A stretch of 64,000 nt of DNA from Robertmurraya dakarensis (GCF_900156875.1 NZ_LT707408.1:1476017-1540016), one strand, 5' to 3'; counted from the stretch's first letter, positions 34,976 through 45,089 are shown. The notes: generated by a model not told the origin, from the letters alone. Numbers and translations are program-made.

Positions 34976-36223
34976 ATGAATTTACGTGAGGAAGCACTAC
35001 AACTTCATAAAGAGGCAAAGGGGAAATTATCGGTAACATCAAAAGTACCTGTGAGGGATGCAAAGGATTTAAGCTTAGCTTATTCTCCAGGAGTTGCGGA
35101 GCCTTGTAAGGATATTGCTGAAGATAAGAGCAGAGTTTTTGAGTACACCATGAAAGGAAATATGGTAGCAGTTGTATCTGATGGTACAGCGGTTTTAGGT
35201 TTAGGAAATATTGGTCCAGAAGCAGCGCTGCCAGTTATGGAAGGTAAAGCAGTCTTGTTTAAATCGTTTGCGGGTGTTGATGCATTCCCAATTTGCTTAG
35301 ATACAAATGATGTTGAGAAGATTATCGAAACAGTAAAGTTGATGCAGCCGACTTTTGGCGGGGTTAACCTTGAAGATATTGCAGCACCAAATTGCTTTAT
35401 CATTGAAGAACGTTTAAAAAAGGAAATGAATATTCCTGTATTTCATGATGACCAGCACGGAACTGCCATCGTAACACTAGCTGGATTAATTAATGCTTTA
35501 AAGATTACAGGAAAAAGCTTATCTACGATTAAGGTAGTTATTAATGGCGCAGGTTCTGCAGGAGTAGCGATAGCAAAGCTGCTTAACAGCCTAGGTGTAA
35601 ATGATATGATCATGTGCGATACAAAAGGAGCGATCTTTAAAGGCAGATCTTATGGTATGAATCCGGTAAAAGAGGAAGTGGCTGGATTTACGAATAATGA
35701 AAAAATTGAAGGTCAGCTTGAGGATGTAGTTGTTGATGCTGATGTGTTTATCGGAGTTTCAGTTGCAGGTGCTTTAACGCAAGAAATGATTAAATCGATG
35801 AAGGAAGAGCCGATTATATTTGCAATGGCTAATCCAGTTCCTGAAATTATGCCTGATGAGGCTAAAGAGGCAGGGGCAAGAATCATCGGAACAGGAAGAT
35901 CGGATTTTCCGAACCAAGTAAACAATGTATTAGCATTCCCAGGTATTTTTAGAGGAGCACTTGACGTCCAAGCTACGGACATTAATGAAGAAATGAAAAT
36001 TGCTGCTGCTTATGCAATCGCTAATTTAATCGAAGAGCATGAACTATCTGAGGACTATATCATCCCAGCTCCGTTTGATCCTCGTGTCGCAGCAGAAGTA
36101 GCAAAAAGTGTTGCGCAGGCAGCAATTGAGACGGGTGTTGCACAGAAACAAGTGGACCCAGAAGAAATTGCAAGACGGACAAGAGAATTCACCGACTCAA
36201 GCGAAAGTGTCACCATCTTTTAA
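34976..36223 (+). CDS. NAD(P)-dependent malic enzyme
   Basis: A 415-residue cytoplasmic malic enzyme, which decarboxylates malate oxidatively to pyruvate, CO2 and NAD(P)H. It is the short bacterial form, like B. subtilis YtsJ. The N-terminal catalytic domain has SLAYSPGVAEPC and the metal-binding region VFHDDQHGTA, and the NAD(P) domain starts at VVINGAGSAGVAIAKLL; a C-terminal NPVPEIMPDEAK segment matches the family. I chose ATG 34976 with GGGGG about 9 nt upstream rather than TTG 34958. The upstream sigma-54-type promoter suggests activator-dependent induction. It is convergent with glnS across a shared terminator. Confidence 0.92.
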   Translation: MNLREEALQLHKEAKGKLSVTSKVPVRDAKDLSLAYSPGVAEPCKDIAEDKSRVFEYTMKGNMVAVVSDGTAVLGLGNIGPEAALPVMEGKAVLFKSFAGVDAFPICLDTNDVEKIIETVKLMQPTFGGVNLEDIAAPNCFIIEERLKKEMNIPVFHDDQHGTAIVTLAGLINALKITGKSLSTIKVVINGAGSAGVAIAKLLNSLGVNDMIMCDTKGAIFKGRSYGMNPVKEEVAGFTNNEKIEGQLEDVVVDADVFIGVSVAGALTQEMIKSMKEEPIIFAMANPVPEIMPDEAKEAGARIIGTGRSDFPNQVNNVLAFPGIFRGALDVQATDINEEMKIAAAYAIANLIEEHELSEDYIIPAPFDPRVAAEVAKSVAQAAIETGVAQKQVDPEEIARRTREFTDSSESVTIF

Positions 36224-36290
36224 TAATTAGGTACCTGGTACCATTCGTGGACATTTGTTTGTGTGGAGTGGACAGTTTGTTTTTATCAAT

Positions 36291-36336
36291 AATAAAGCCT
36301 GCCGGGAAGGTTGATTTATCCGGCAGGCTTTATTTT
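36291..36336. terminator. Bidirectional terminator between the malic enzyme gene and glnS
   Basis: A perfect 15-bp stem (AATAAAGCCTGCCGG with CCGGCAGGCTTTATT) with a 14-nt loop, placed between convergent genes. Confidence 0.9.
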
Positions 36337-36359
36337 GCACATTGATGAGGTTTGGTCTT

Positions 36360-38027
36360 TTATAATTTAAATGAGCTTTTGAGTGAAACGATTAAATTAA
36401 ATACTAGTTTTTCTGGTGTAGTATGTTTGGGGTCAACGTTAAAGTAACCATGTCTGAAGAACTGGAATTTATCCTGTGTTTTGACGTCTTTCATATTTGG
36501 TTCAACATACCCTTGAATCACCTGAAGTGAGTTAGGATTAACTTGATCAAGGAATGTTTTTTCAGCAGCCTCGTCTTCAAATTCCTCTGTCTTTGGCTCA
36601 TCTAATATTAAAGGTTCATAAATGCGGAACTCTGCAGGGAGAGCATGTTTTGCGTCAACCCAATGGATCGTTCCTTTCACCTTTCTTCCCGTAAACCCTG
36701 TCCCACTTTTTGTTTCCGGATCATAAGTACAATGGATTTCGACGACATTTCCATTTTCGTCTTTAATAACATCCTCACATTTAATGAAATACGCATGCTT
36801 TAATCGCACTTCATTCCCTGGGAAAAGACGGAAGTATTTCTTAGGAGGATTCTCCATAAAATCTTCCTGTTCAATATAAATTTCTCTAGAGAACGGAATT
36901 TGACGTGTACCCATTTCTGGATTTTCTGGGTTAATTTCAGCATCAAGCATTTCGACTTTATCTTCGGGATAGTTTGTAATGACTACTTTAAGCGGTCTTA
37001 ATATTCCCATTGTACGCGGCGCTTTTAATTTTAAATCTTCACGTACAAAATGATCGAGCATAGCCGGGTCGACGGAACCTGATCCTTTTGATACACCAGT
37101 TTCTTTTACGAACTCGCGGATGGCTTCAGGTGTGAAACCTCTTCTTCTTAAACCAGAAATCGTTGGCATGCGCGGATCATCCCAGCCGTCTACAAATTTC
37201 TCATCGACAAGCTGTTTTAGCTTTCTTTTAGACATCACTGTGTGTTGGATGTTCAGGCGGCCAAATTCAATTTGCTGTGGTACACTTTCCATTTCGCATT
37301 CTCTCACTACCCAATCATAAAGAGGACGTTGGTCTTCAAACTCTGTTGTACATAGCGAGTGGGTAACCCCTTCAATAGCATCCTCAAGCGGATGGGCAAA
37401 GCTATACATTGGATAGATGCACCATTTGTCCCCAGTATTATGATGTGTGGCATGAGCTATCCGATAAATGACCGGATCACGCAAGTTGATATTTGGTGAA
37501 GACATATCAATTTTTGCTCTCAGCACCTTCTCGCCGTTGCCGAATTCACCATTTCTCATACGATCAAATAAATCAAGGTTTTCTTCAATAGTGCGGTTGC
37601 GGAAAGGACTTTCCTTACCAGGCTCTGTTAATGTTCCGCGATACTCACGAATTTCATCGGCTGTTAAATCATCAACATATGCTTTTCCTTTTTTAATTAA
37701 AAGGACAGCGCGATTGTACATTTCCTCAAAATAATCTGACGCATATCTTAAGTCATCCCAATCGTATCCGAGCCATTTCACATCTTCTTTTATGGAATCA
37801 ACATATTCCTGGTCTTCTTTTAATGGATTTGTATCATCAAAACGCAGATTTGTTTTTCCATTAAAATCATCTGCTAGACCAAAGTTAATCACGATCGATT
37901 TTGCATGTCCAATATGTAAGTAGCCGTTTGGTTCAGGAGGAAAACGAGTGATGATATTATTGTGTTTTCCCGTTTCTAAATCTTCCTTTATAATACTTCT
38001 AATAAAATTTGAAGAATTTTGTTCCAA
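36360..38027 (-). CDS. glnS: Glutaminyl-tRNA synthetase
   Basis: A 555-residue class I GlnRS that charges tRNA(Gln) directly with glutamine. The HIGH-type motif is [15 protein letters not shown] (residues 30-44), the KMSKS equivalent is VMSKRKL, and the RFDDTNP and C-terminal beta-barrel anticodon-binding domains (about 345-555) are all present. Length matches the enterobacterial enzyme, with no YqeY extension. Most Bacillus make Gln-tRNA through Glu-tRNA(Gln) and GatCAB, so this gene is probably an acquired one. The TTG start has AAAGG about 9 nt upstream on the minus strand. I see no T-box leader in the 299-bp gap to sdaAB, which holds no other gene. Confidence 0.94.
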   Translation of the reverse strand: MEQNSSNFIRSIIKEDLETGKHNNIITRFPPEPNGYLHIGHAKSIVINFGLADDFNGKTNLRFDDTNPLKEDQEYVDSIKEDVKWLGYDWDDLRYASDYFEEMYNRAVLLIKKGKAYVDDLTADEIREYRGTLTEPGKESPFRNRTIEENLDLFDRMRNGEFGNGEKVLRAKIDMSSPNINLRDPVIYRIAHATHHNTGDKWCIYPMYSFAHPLEDAIEGVTHSLCTTEFEDQRPLYDWVVRECEMESVPQQIEFGRLNIQHTVMSKRKLKQLVDEKFVDGWDDPRMPTISGLRRRGFTPEAIREFVKETGVSKGSGSVDPAMLDHFVREDLKLKAPRTMGILRPLKVVITNYPEDKVEMLDAEINPENPEMGTRQIPFSREIYIEQEDFMENPPKKYFRLFPGNEVRLKHAYFIKCEDVIKDENGNVVEIHCTYDPETKSGTGFTGRKVKGTIHWVDAKHALPAEFRIYEPLILDEPKTEEFEDEAAEKTFLDQVNPNSLQVIQGYVEPNMKDVKTQDKFQFFRHGYFNVDPKHTTPEKLVFNLIVSLKSSFKL

Positions 38028-38326
38028 TCTGTATCAGCCTTTCCAATTTTATATACGTTATTTTTTATTATACAGTATCAATCGCAGAAATAAAAAGTTA
38101 ACTTGTTCATTGTAATCATTGTTTCTACAGGATAAAAGGTCTTTTGGACAATTTTTCGAGAAGTTTTTTTCAAAAAATATATAAAAAGAATGGGCGCAAA
38201 ACGGAAATTTGAAGAGAAAAAGATCTGTGGTGAAAAACCTTTTAGTAATAGACCCATATAAATATAAAAAGGGAATATATATTTATAGCAAGTTAGAATA
38301 CAACCTGTGATAGAAGGAGCATCGCC

Positions 38327-38989
38327 ATGAAATATAGATCTGCTTTTGACATTATTGGTCCTATTATGATCGGACCATCGAGTTCCCATACTGCTGGCGC
38401 CGCAAGGATTGGAAGGATAGCAAGAAAATTATTTGGAAGGCAGCCTAAAAAAGCAGAAATTTCTCTTTATGGTTCATTTGCAAAAACGTATAAGGGACAC
38501 GCAACAGATGTCGCTATTGTTGGCGGCTTACTTGATTTTGATACTTTTGATGAACGTATTCCACAATCCTTTACATTGGCAAAGGATTTGGGGATGGAAG
38601 TTCAATTTAAAATTGAAGAAAGCGTAACAGATCACCCAAACACAGTTAAAATACACTTGCATGATGAAAAAAAGGAGCTTGAACTGGTAGGGGTTTCGAT
38701 TGGCGGCGGAATGGTTGAAATTACAGAATTAAATTCATTTAAATTTAGACTATCTGGGGAAAGTCCAGCCATTTTAGTGGTTCATAATGATCAATTTGGT
38801 GTAATTTCTGCTGTTTCCACTGAGTTGGCGAAACAGCAGATTAATATTAGTCATATGGAAGTTTCTCGAAAGAAAAAAGGGCAAATGGCAATGATGGTCA
38901 TTGAAGTAGATGAAAAAATAGATGAGTTCGTATTAAAGAAATTAGAAGCACTACCGAACATAACAGAAGTAATCGTAATGGTGGAGTAA
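38327..38989 (+). CDS. sdaAB: L-serine ammonia-lyase, beta subunit
   Basis: The beta subunit of the two-chain, iron-sulfur L-serine dehydratase, which turns serine into pyruvate and ammonia. The 220-residue protein has the family start FDIIGPIMIGPSSSHTAGA (residues 6-24) and a C-terminal ACT-type domain (about 145-220, AILVVHNDQFGVISAV and HMEVSRKKKGQMAMMVIEVDE in part). The ATG follows AGAAGGAG. It is 27 bp before the alpha subunit in one operon, divergent from glnS. Confidence 0.94.
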   Translation: MKYRSAFDIIGPIMIGPSSSHTAGAARIGRIARKLFGRQPKKAEISLYGSFAKTYKGHATDVAIVGGLLDFDTFDERIPQSFTLAKDLGMEVQFKIEESVTDHPNTVKIHLHDEKKELELVGVSIGGGMVEITELNSFKFRLSGESPAILVVHNDQFGVISAVSTELAKQQINISHMEVSRKKKGQMAMMVIEVDEKIDEFVLKKLEALPNITEVIVMVE

Positions 38990-39016
38990 AAATTAACTAG
39001 ATCAGGAGGATTTTGT

Positions 39017-39895
39017 ATGTTTCGGAGTGTATCGGAATTGGTGGAAATCGCCGAAAAGGAGAAAATAAAAATTGCCCAGGTGATGATTAGACAAGAAATA
39101 AAAGTTGCTGGACTATCTCAAGAAGAAATCATGAAGAAGATGGATGGTAATTTAACTGTGATGGAACAAGCGGTTGAGAGAGGATTGAACGGAGTTAAAT
39201 CTGTAACAGGCTTAACAGGAGGAGATGCCGTCCTGCTGCAGAAATATATTAAAACAGGAAAATCGCTGGCTGGAAACTTCCTGCTCGATGCAGTCAGCAA
39301 AGCGGTTGCGACTAATGAAGTGAATGCTGCAATGGGGACGATCTGCGCGACACCGACTGCAGGTTCCGCTGGTGTGGTACCAGGTACCTTATTTGCTTTA
39401 AAGGAAAAGCTGAATCCAACAAGAACGGAAATGATTGAATTTTTATTTACAGCAGCTGCCTTTGGATTTGTGGTAGCAAACAATGCTTCTATATCCGGCG
39501 CTGCAGGCGGATGTCAAGCGGAAGTAGGGTCTGCCAGCGGAATGGCAGCAGCAGCCATCGTTGAAATGGCGGGAGGAAGTCCGCGTCAGTGTGCAGAAGC
39601 CATGGCGATCTCATTAAAAAATATGCTTGGACTAGTTTGTGATCCTGTCGCCGGATTGGTAGAGGTTCCATGTGTTAAAAGAAATGCAATGGGTGCAGCC
39701 AACGCAATCACCGCTGCTGATATGGCTTTAGCGGGGATTACAAGCCGTATTCCATGCGATGAAGTCATTCAGGCCATGTTTATCATCGGGCAAAGCATGC
39801 CTGCAGCACACCGGGAAACCGGATTAGGAGGTCTGGCTGCTACCCCAACAGGAAAAATGCTTGCAGCAAATATTCTTAATAAAGATAAAAAATAA
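39017..39895 (+). CDS. sdaAA: L-serine ammonia-lyase, iron-sulfur alpha subunit
   Basis: The 292-residue catalytic alpha subunit of Bacillus-type L-serine dehydratase, cytoplasmic. Its [4Fe-4S] cluster ligands lie in conserved Cys segments: CATPTAGSAGVVPG (about residue 112), GGCQAEVGSASG (about 165) and GLVCDPVAG (about 209). ATG after CAGGAGG. Both subunits are complete, so the enzyme should be functional and feed pyruvate from serine; the nearby malic enzyme also makes pyruvate. Confidence 0.94.
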   Translation: MFRSVSELVEIAEKEKIKIAQVMIRQEIKVAGLSQEEIMKKMDGNLTVMEQAVERGLNGVKSVTGLTGGDAVLLQKYIKTGKSLAGNFLLDAVSKAVATNEVNAAMGTICATPTAGSAGVVPGTLFALKEKLNPTRTEMIEFLFTAAAFGFVVANNASISGAAGGCQAEVGSASGMAAAAIVEMAGGSPRQCAEAMAISLKNMLGLVCDPVAGLVEVPCVKRNAMGAANAITAADMALAGITSRIPCDEVIQAMFIIGQSMPAAHRETGLGGLAATPTGKMLAANILNKDKK

Positions 39896-39898
39896 ATA

Positions 39899-39932
39899 GC
39901 CTGAGCCATGTTAAATGGCTGAGGTTTCTTTA
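39899..39932 (+). terminator. Terminator after sdaAA
   Basis: A stem of CCT-G-AGCCAT with ATGGCT-G-AGG (9 pairs, one G-G mismatch), a 5-nt loop and a T-rich tail. Confidence 0.6.
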
Positions 39933-40126
39933 ATGAAAATTTAGTGGTGTAAATGTTAACAGAACTGTCATTGTTTTTTCGGGACTAAATAACTATAATG
40001 AGATTAGATTTGACAGACCTCCAAGAATAGTTTGGAGATGATTATTTTTACATATTAAATATGATCTGGAAACGATGATCGGTCATTTATAATGGGCACT
40101 TCAGAATGGCTGGGAGTTAGTAGTGC

Positions 40127-40159
40127 AACCGGCCTTTTGTATGTTGAGGTCGGTTTTTT
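40127..40159 (+). terminator. Terminator-like hairpin in the leader of the GGDEF/EAL gene (possible attenuator)
   Basis: A 9-bp stem (AACCGGCCT with AGGTCGGTT, one G-T), an 11-nt loop and six T residues end 34 bp before the start codon. The preceding 200 bp contain no gene and further small inverted repeats (for example CTCCAA/TTGGAG near 40020), so a regulated leader is possible. No known riboswitch core was recognised. Confidence 0.6.
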
Positions 40160-40193
40160 GTTATAAAAATATCCCACAATTAAAGGTGAACTT

Positions 40194-42353
40194 ATGCGAA
40201 CAGATTGGACAAATAATCACTTTTGGAAAACGAACGGATGGATTATCGTCGCATCATGTTTTGTGATTATGTTTGCGATGATTTTTCAAGAATCTTTATA
40301 TGGTATTTTTGAAGAGCATAATTATGTATCCATCCATATTATTATGGAATCAATCATCATCACGTCTGCTTTTACAATTGCGACGCAGGCTTGGTTGATG
40401 TTTCCTCATGTTCTATCTAACTATCGATTATGGCTCGGAGCTTTATTCTTTTCAATAGGGATTTTAGAAGTATTTCACATGCTCTCATACAAAGGAATGC
40501 CTTTTTTTCTATCGGAAAGTTCACCCTATAAGGCAACGTGGTTTTATATGATTACCCGTTTAACGCAGGGAGCAGGGCTCTTAATTATTATCTTGTCAGA
40601 AGAAAGACGAGTAGGACCGAAATGGAGATGGTTTGCCTATGGTGCTGCATCATTATATGCACTGATTTGGAGTGTAATCATTTTCTACCCTAATCATTTA
40701 CTGCCTGAATTGGTAATAGATGGGGTGGGAACAACTTTATTGAAAAATAGTCTACAGTATACAGCTATTTTCATTCAGCTTGTCTGTATTTTCTTTTTAG
40801 TTAGAAAGTTAAAGGTTAAAGCAAATCAAACTCTCCATATCATGCTGCTTGTAGCATCTGTCTATCTTATTATTGGGGATTCCATGTTTACTTCTTATCG
40901 AAGTGTCTATGATATTACGAACTTCTTAGGGCATTTATTCCAATTAGCTGGATTTTATTTCTTAATGAGAGCATTTTATCACACTTCAGTTGAAGAACCT
41001 TTTCAGAAGCAAAAAGAGGCACAAGAACAACTTGCTTATATGGCCTATCATGATGAGCTGACTAAGCTCCCTAACGGCCGTTATTTCACTGAAAAGCTCG
41101 AGAATGCTGTGATGTATGACCATGAGAAAAGGCATGCCCTGTTATTATTAGATATTGACCGCTTTAAAAACATCAATGAATCATTAGGTCATGCGTTTGG
41201 TGATTTGGTTCTTCAGTCCGTAGCTGAACGACTTCGTCATACTCTCCCTTCGGCAATTTTCTTAGGAAGAATGGGAGGGGATGAGTTTACCATACTGTTT
41301 AAATCAATTAAAAATGAAGATGAAGTGACAGCTCTGTGCAGGCAAATACAAGAGGTCATGGAGGAACCTTTTCAGATTCAGCATCTCCTGCTCAAAGTTA
41401 CACTGAATATTGGGATTGCCATTTATCCGGAAGATGGCAATAATAGTGTGGAATTGCTTAAGCATACGCATATTGCAATGGCAGAAGCGCAAAGAGAAGT
41501 CATGCGGTATAAGTTCTATCATTCTAGTATGGATCAACAGTTTTTAGAACGGCTTGTCCTTGAACAAGATTTACATCAAGCACTGGCTAATCAAGAACTT
41601 TTTGTCGTATATCAGCCGCAGGTTGACCTGCGTACGGGGGAAATGCTAGCTTTAGAGGCCTTGATACGGTGGAATCATCCTAAGAAGGGACTCATTTCTC
41701 CAGGTCAATTCATTCCGATTGCAGAAGAGACTGGTCTGATAATTCCGATCGGAGAATGGGTATTACGGGAAGCTTGCCGACAGCTGAAAGAATGGCATGA
41801 TAGTGGAATTCCTTCTATTGGCGTTTCAGTGAACCTTTCAACAAAACAATTTTTTCAGCAAAATTTGGTCGATACAATTGAAAATATTCTGCATGAAACT
41901 GAATTATCCCCGCAATACTTGGAATTAGAAATTACCGAAAGTATGACAATGGATGTTAAGAATGCAACGGCTATTCTAAGAGATTTGAAGGAACTTGGCG
42001 TAAGAATTGCTGTAGATGATTTTGGGACGGGATATTCTTCTCTGAATTATCTAAAGGAACTTCCAATTGATCGGCTTAAAATCGACCGTTCCTTCGTGAT
42101 GGATATCGGTGTTAATAATCGAGAAGCAGCCATCATTTCCTTGATTGTCTCAATTGCGATACATCTTAATATTGAAGTAATCGCTGAGGGTGTTGAGAAT
42201 ATTGAACAGCTTCAATATTTGCAGATGCAGAAGTGTCATCAGGTGCAGGGATATTATTTTAGTCCACCGATTACAGCGGATAAATTGGTTGACAAGCTGG
42301 TTGAATTTCAAGAGAGAAATAGTACAAATCCAACCGTAATAGTAACCAGATAA
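40194..42353 (+). CDS. Membrane GGDEF/EAL protein (cyclic-di-GMP metabolism) with MASE3-like sensor
   Basis: A 719-residue membrane protein that may both make and break cyclic-di-GMP. Residues 1-270 hold about eight hydrophobic helices resembling the MASE3 sensor. The GGDEF domain (about 290-440) has an intact active-site motif G361-G-D-E-F365. The EAL domain (about 460-705) has E488-A-L490, plus the conserved [13 protein letters not shown] and later AEGVEN metal/catalytic segments. No RxxD inhibitory site was found before GGDEF (the residues there are FLGRM). Both domains look active, so net direction cannot be predicted. The ATG follows TTAAAGGTG. Confidence 0.92.
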   Translation: MRTDWTNNHFWKTNGWIIVASCFVIMFAMIFQESLYGIFEEHNYVSIHIIMESIIITSAFTIATQAWLMFPHVLSNYRLWLGALFFSIGILEVFHMLSYKGMPFFLSESSPYKATWFYMITRLTQGAGLLIIILSEERRVGPKWRWFAYGAASLYALIWSVIIFYPNHLLPELVIDGVGTTLLKNSLQYTAIFIQLVCIFFLVRKLKVKANQTLHIMLLVASVYLIIGDSMFTSYRSVYDITNFLGHLFQLAGFYFLMRAFYHTSVEEPFQKQKEAQEQLAYMAYHDELTKLPNGRYFTEKLENAVMYDHEKRHALLLLDIDRFKNINESLGHAFGDLVLQSVAERLRHTLPSAIFLGRMGGDEFTILFKSIKNEDEVTALCRQIQEVMEEPFQIQHLLLKVTLNIGIAIYPEDGNNSVELLKHTHIAMAEAQREVMRYKFYHSSMDQQFLERLVLEQDLHQALANQELFVVYQPQVDLRTGEMLALEALIRWNHPKKGLISPGQFIPIAEETGLIIPIGEWVLREACRQLKEWHDSGIPSIGVSVNLSTKQFFQQNLVDTIENILHETELSPQYLELEITESMTMDVKNATAILRDLKELGVRIAVDDFGTGYSSLNYLKELPIDRLKIDRSFVMDIGVNNREAAIISLIVSIAIHLNIEVIAEGVENIEQLQYLQMQKCHQVQGYYFSPPITADKLVDKLVEFQERNSTNPTVIVTR

Positions 42354-42357
42354 AAGG

Positions 42358-42388
42358 ACAGGAGATCTCAGTTGATCTCCTGTTTTTT
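42358..42388 (+). terminator. Terminator after the GGDEF/EAL gene
   Basis: A perfect 10-bp stem (ACAGGAGATC with GATCTCCTGT), a 6-nt loop and six T residues. Confidence 0.9.
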
Positions 42389-42558
42389 CATTTTAATATA
42401 CAGCTTTTTAGCATTGATCTGGCAAAGGTATATTCAGGTGAAGAATGAATATTTCAAAGGGATATATTCACCTTTTCAGATTCGTTCTAATAATGTAAAA
42501 AGAGATGGGGAACTTCAAATTTTTTCCCAATCCTTAATTTGAAGAGGAGATGATTAAA

Positions 42559-43026
42559 ATGGGCTCTATCTTATTTGTATGTCATGGGAATATTTGCCGT
42601 TCTCCGATGGCTGAAGCAATCTTCCGTGACCTCTTACATCAACATAATTTAAGTAAAAAAGTACAAATTGATTCAGCTGGCATCGGCAATTGGCATGAAG
42701 GAAACCCTCCACATCAGGGTACATGTAAAGTTTTATCATCGAGGAAAATTCCATACGAGAATATTGTCGCTAGGCAAGTAACAAAAGAAGATTTAAAGAA
42801 TTTTGATCTAATTATTGTCATGGATAGTAGAAATCATAAGGCGATTAAGGAACTAGCTGGAGATAATGATATTAATATCCAATACCTTACCAACTTTATT
42901 ACCGGGGCAGAATACACGGATATCCCTGATCCCTACTATACCGGGGATTTTGAAAAAGCCTATGAATTAATCTCTACAGGTTGTAAAGGGTTACTTAAAA
43001 AAATTATTTCAAAGGAGATATTTTAA
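42559..43026 (+). CDS. Low-molecular-weight protein tyrosine phosphatase
   Basis: A 155-residue cytoplasmic LMW-PTP. The P-loop C-x5-R is C8-HGNIC-R14-S and the general-acid Asp sits in IPDPYYTG near residue 119. Such enzymes remove phosphate from Tyr or, as with YwlE, from Arg of proteins. I start at ATG 42559 with GAGGAG about 9 nt upstream; ATG 42550 abuts the ribosome site. It stands at the edge of the spore-surface-like cluster, which also encodes a kinase, so a kinase/phosphatase partnership is conceivable but unproven. Confidence 0.9.
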   Translation: MGSILFVCHGNICRSPMAEAIFRDLLHQHNLSKKVQIDSAGIGNWHEGNPPHQGTCKVLSSRKIPYENIVARQVTKEDLKNFDLIIVMDSRNHKAIKELAGDNDINIQYLTNFITGAEYTDIPDPYYTGDFEKAYELISTGCKGLLKKIISKEIF

Positions 43027-43039
43027 ACGTGACTAATCG

Positions 43040-43079
43040 AGGGATGAATATGCATAATCTGTTACCTCGTCCCTTTTTT
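43040..43079 (+). terminator. Terminator after the phosphatase gene
   Basis: An 8-bp stem (AGGGATGA with TCGTCCCT, one G-T), a 19-nt loop and six T residues, in the gap between convergent genes. Confidence 0.6.
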
Positions 43080-43085
43080 ATCGCA

Positions 43086-43784
43086 TTATGCATGAAGTCT
43101 AATTATTTGAAATGCTTCTGCATAACTACTGTAAACCATCTGACCTCTGAATATAGCCTTTGTCAATAGAAATTCAGGATTTGTTGGATGATTACTGCCA
43201 CCAATTTGAGTTCTAAAAGCTGCTAAAGCCTTTGCCTTTTTTTCAGCTTGTTCTTTATTTAATGTAACAAACATATTGGGGCTAAAAGTAAGTTCACCAT
43301 CTGTTTCATAAACGAACACCGATCCATTCCAAAAATATGGTCTAATAGCTGTTAAGGCAGCCTGATGCATAGCAGTATGATCTTGGTGTTTTGTTATTGA
43401 GGGAATATAAATTACAGTTGGTTTAAATACATCGATTTCCTTTTCAATTTTTGATACCAAGTTAACTCTTGGAATAGTATCCAGTTTACTATGGTAGTTT
43501 GTCCCTTCTTTATCATCATAAAAGATAACATAATCATTTATCCCCAAAGTTTTATAGGCTGTCTCCAATTCTTTTATACGGACACTTCCACTATAGTTCA
43601 CATACGAGCTTTTTTCTTTGTAATATTTTTGATAATCACCATAAACAAAAGTGGCGATGGCAACTCTCACAGTACTCTGATGTTCGAGGTATTTTTGAAT
43701 AACACCACCGCATCCAATCACCTCATCATCTGCATGAGGAGCAAGTATTAAAACTCTTTGATTTTCATATTGTATACTTTGCAT
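43086..43784 (-). CDS. PIG-L family deacetylase
   Basis: A 232-residue zinc deacetylase of the PIG-L/LmbE family (as in GlcNAc-PI and bacillithiol GlcNAc-malate deacetylases). The metal site is PHADDE (residues 16-21), with the third ligand in SITKHQDHTAMH. It probably removes acetyl groups from N-acetylglucosamine-type units of a glycan or small glycoside. The minus-strand start is ATG at 43784 with AAGGGG 8 nt upstream; a GTG nine bases earlier overlaps the ribosome site. It is divergent from the ATP-grasp/glycosyltransferase genes and is probably part of the same surface-glycan system. Confidence 0.9.
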   Translation of the reverse strand: MQSIQYENQRVLILAPHADDEVIGCGGVIQKYLEHQSTVRVAIATFVYGDYQKYYKEKSSYVNYSGSVRIKELETAYKTLGINDYVIFYDDKEGTNYHSKLDTIPRVNLVSKIEKEIDVFKPTVIYIPSITKHQDHTAMHQAALTAIRPYFWNGSVFVYETDGELTFSPNMFVTLNKEQAEKKAKALAAFRTQIGGSNHPTNPEFLLTKAIFRGQMVYSSYAEAFQIIRLHA

Positions 43785-43930
43785 TTTTTTCACCCCTTAC
43801 TATTTAATATATTCTATTTATAAAATTATTTAAGTGAGAGGGCTAATTATAGATTGTCAACAAAAATAGGCGTAATCAGATAAAAAAGGCAAAACAAATA
43901 AGAACCCTGCAGGTTTACTTGAATACTCTA

Positions 43931-43977
43931 AAAAGGAGGAACTCACTATCCAAAGTTAAGACGAGCTAAGTGAGTTC
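43931..43977 (+). promoter_or_regulatory. Orphan Shine-Dalgarno and hairpin in the leader of the ATP-grasp gene
   Basis: AAAAGGAGG (43931-43939) is a near-perfect ribosome site, but no start codon or ORF follows it at a useful distance. A 9-bp inverted repeat (GAACTCACT 43939-43947, AGTGAGTTC 43969-43977) begins at its last base. It resembles the mRNA-stabilising STAB-SD of cry3A leaders. A sigma-K-like AATACTCTA with AACC upstream lies at 43903-43930. Confidence 0.4.
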
Positions 43978-44007
43978 TATCCATTTTACAAAGCAAGGAG
44001 TTTAGCA

Positions 44008-45087
44008 ATGTCTCAAACCAGGACAGTATTAATAACAGGAATTGGATCTCCAGGTGCACCGGGAGTAATAAAGTCCCTGCGGGATGTCAATGACATGAAG
44101 TTTACAGTTATTGGAGTCGATATTAACGAAAATGTAGCTGCAAAGTCGATGGTTGATAAGTTCTTTACAGTCCCTAAGGCCTCAAATCCTGAATTTATAA
44201 AACATATAATGAAGCTATGCTCAAAGGAAAGTATCGATGTTATCCTGCCTATGGTATCTCAAGAATTACTGCCTTTCTCAAAAAATATCGAGAAATTTAG
44301 AGAAATAGGCACTGAGGTTTCGGTTTCAAATTATAGCTCATTAGAAAAAGCAATTAATAAGGGAGAACTATTTAAGGCACTGGATACCAAAAGAATCTCT
44401 ACACCCCAATTTACAATCGTTAACACACCAGAAGAATTACGCAAAGCGATTTTTGCATTGGGTTATCCTGAAACTCCCGTTTGTATAAAGCCGACTATAT
44501 CTGACGGTAGCCGTGGGTTTCGTATACTCGACGAGCAAAAAAACCGTATGGAACTATTATTTTACGCTAAGCCATCCTCTGTCTATATAAGTTTTAGTGA
44601 ATTGTTTGACACTTTAAAAAGCACATCTGCCATCCCCGAAACGATGGTTATGGAGTATCTTCCCTTTGAAGAATATAGTGTTGATATATTAGCGAAACAT
44701 GGAGAAGTGATAGTAGCAATTCCAAGATTAAGAGATGAAATCTTAAACGGAATTTCTGTAAAAAGTACGATTATCAAAGAAGATGATGTAATTCAATACT
44801 CAACTCAGGTTGTGAACGAACTTGGTCTTCATGGTAATATCGGTGTCCAGGTTCGAAGGGATCGTCATCATAAACCTAAAATTATTGAAGTTAACCCGCG
44901 TATTCAGGGAACCATAGTCCATTGCACCGCAGCAGGGGTTAATTTACCTTATTTAGCATTTAAGTTGGCAAAGAACCTTGCCATAAGTCAAGAAGAGTTA
45001 AAGATTCAGTGGGGACTTCGTATGACAAGATATTGGGAAGAAGTTTATTTCGATGTGAACGGACTCCCAGTTAGAAGGAAGGAATAA
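44008..45087 (+). CDS. ATP-grasp ligase (carbamoyl-phosphate-synthase-like)
   Basis: A 359-residue ATP-grasp enzyme that should join a carboxylate to an amine or similar through an acyl-phosphate. An N-terminal Rossmann-like pre-ATP-grasp domain (VLITGIGSPGAPGVIKSL, residues 7-24) precedes the ATP-grasp core (about 125-330). The ATP-binding Lys lies in VCIKPTISDGSRGF, and the Mg-binding end is IIEVNPRIQGT, with Glu and Asn conserved. The ATG follows GCAAGGAG. It is 2 bp before the tandem glycosyltransferase gene, so the two are co-translated; the substrate is unknown. Confidence 0.85.
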   Translation: MSQTRTVLITGIGSPGAPGVIKSLRDVNDMKFTVIGVDINENVAAKSMVDKFFTVPKASNPEFIKHIMKLCSKESIDVILPMVSQELLPFSKNIEKFREIGTEVSVSNYSSLEKAINKGELFKALDTKRISTPQFTIVNTPEELRKAIFALGYPETPVCIKPTISDGSRGFRILDEQKNRMELLFYAKPSSVYISFSELFDTLKSTSAIPETMVMEYLPFEEYSVDILAKHGEVIVAIPRLRDEILNGISVKSTIIKEDDVIQYSTQVVNELGLHGNIGVQVRRDRHHKPKIIEVNPRIQGTIVHCTAAGVNLPYLAFKLAKNLAISQEELKIQWGLRMTRYWEEVYFDVNGLPVRRKE

Positions 45088-45089
45088 AA

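Noticed and set aside
38028..38326. T-box leader for glnS
   Set aside because: No complement of the conserved T-box AGGGTGGNACCGCG core is found on the minus strand.
39933..40193. Cyclic-di-GMP riboswitch before the GGDEF/EAL gene
   Set aside because: Neither the GCAAAGC-type core nor the tetraloop-receptor pattern of the known class I aptamer is visible; only a terminator-like hairpin is supported.
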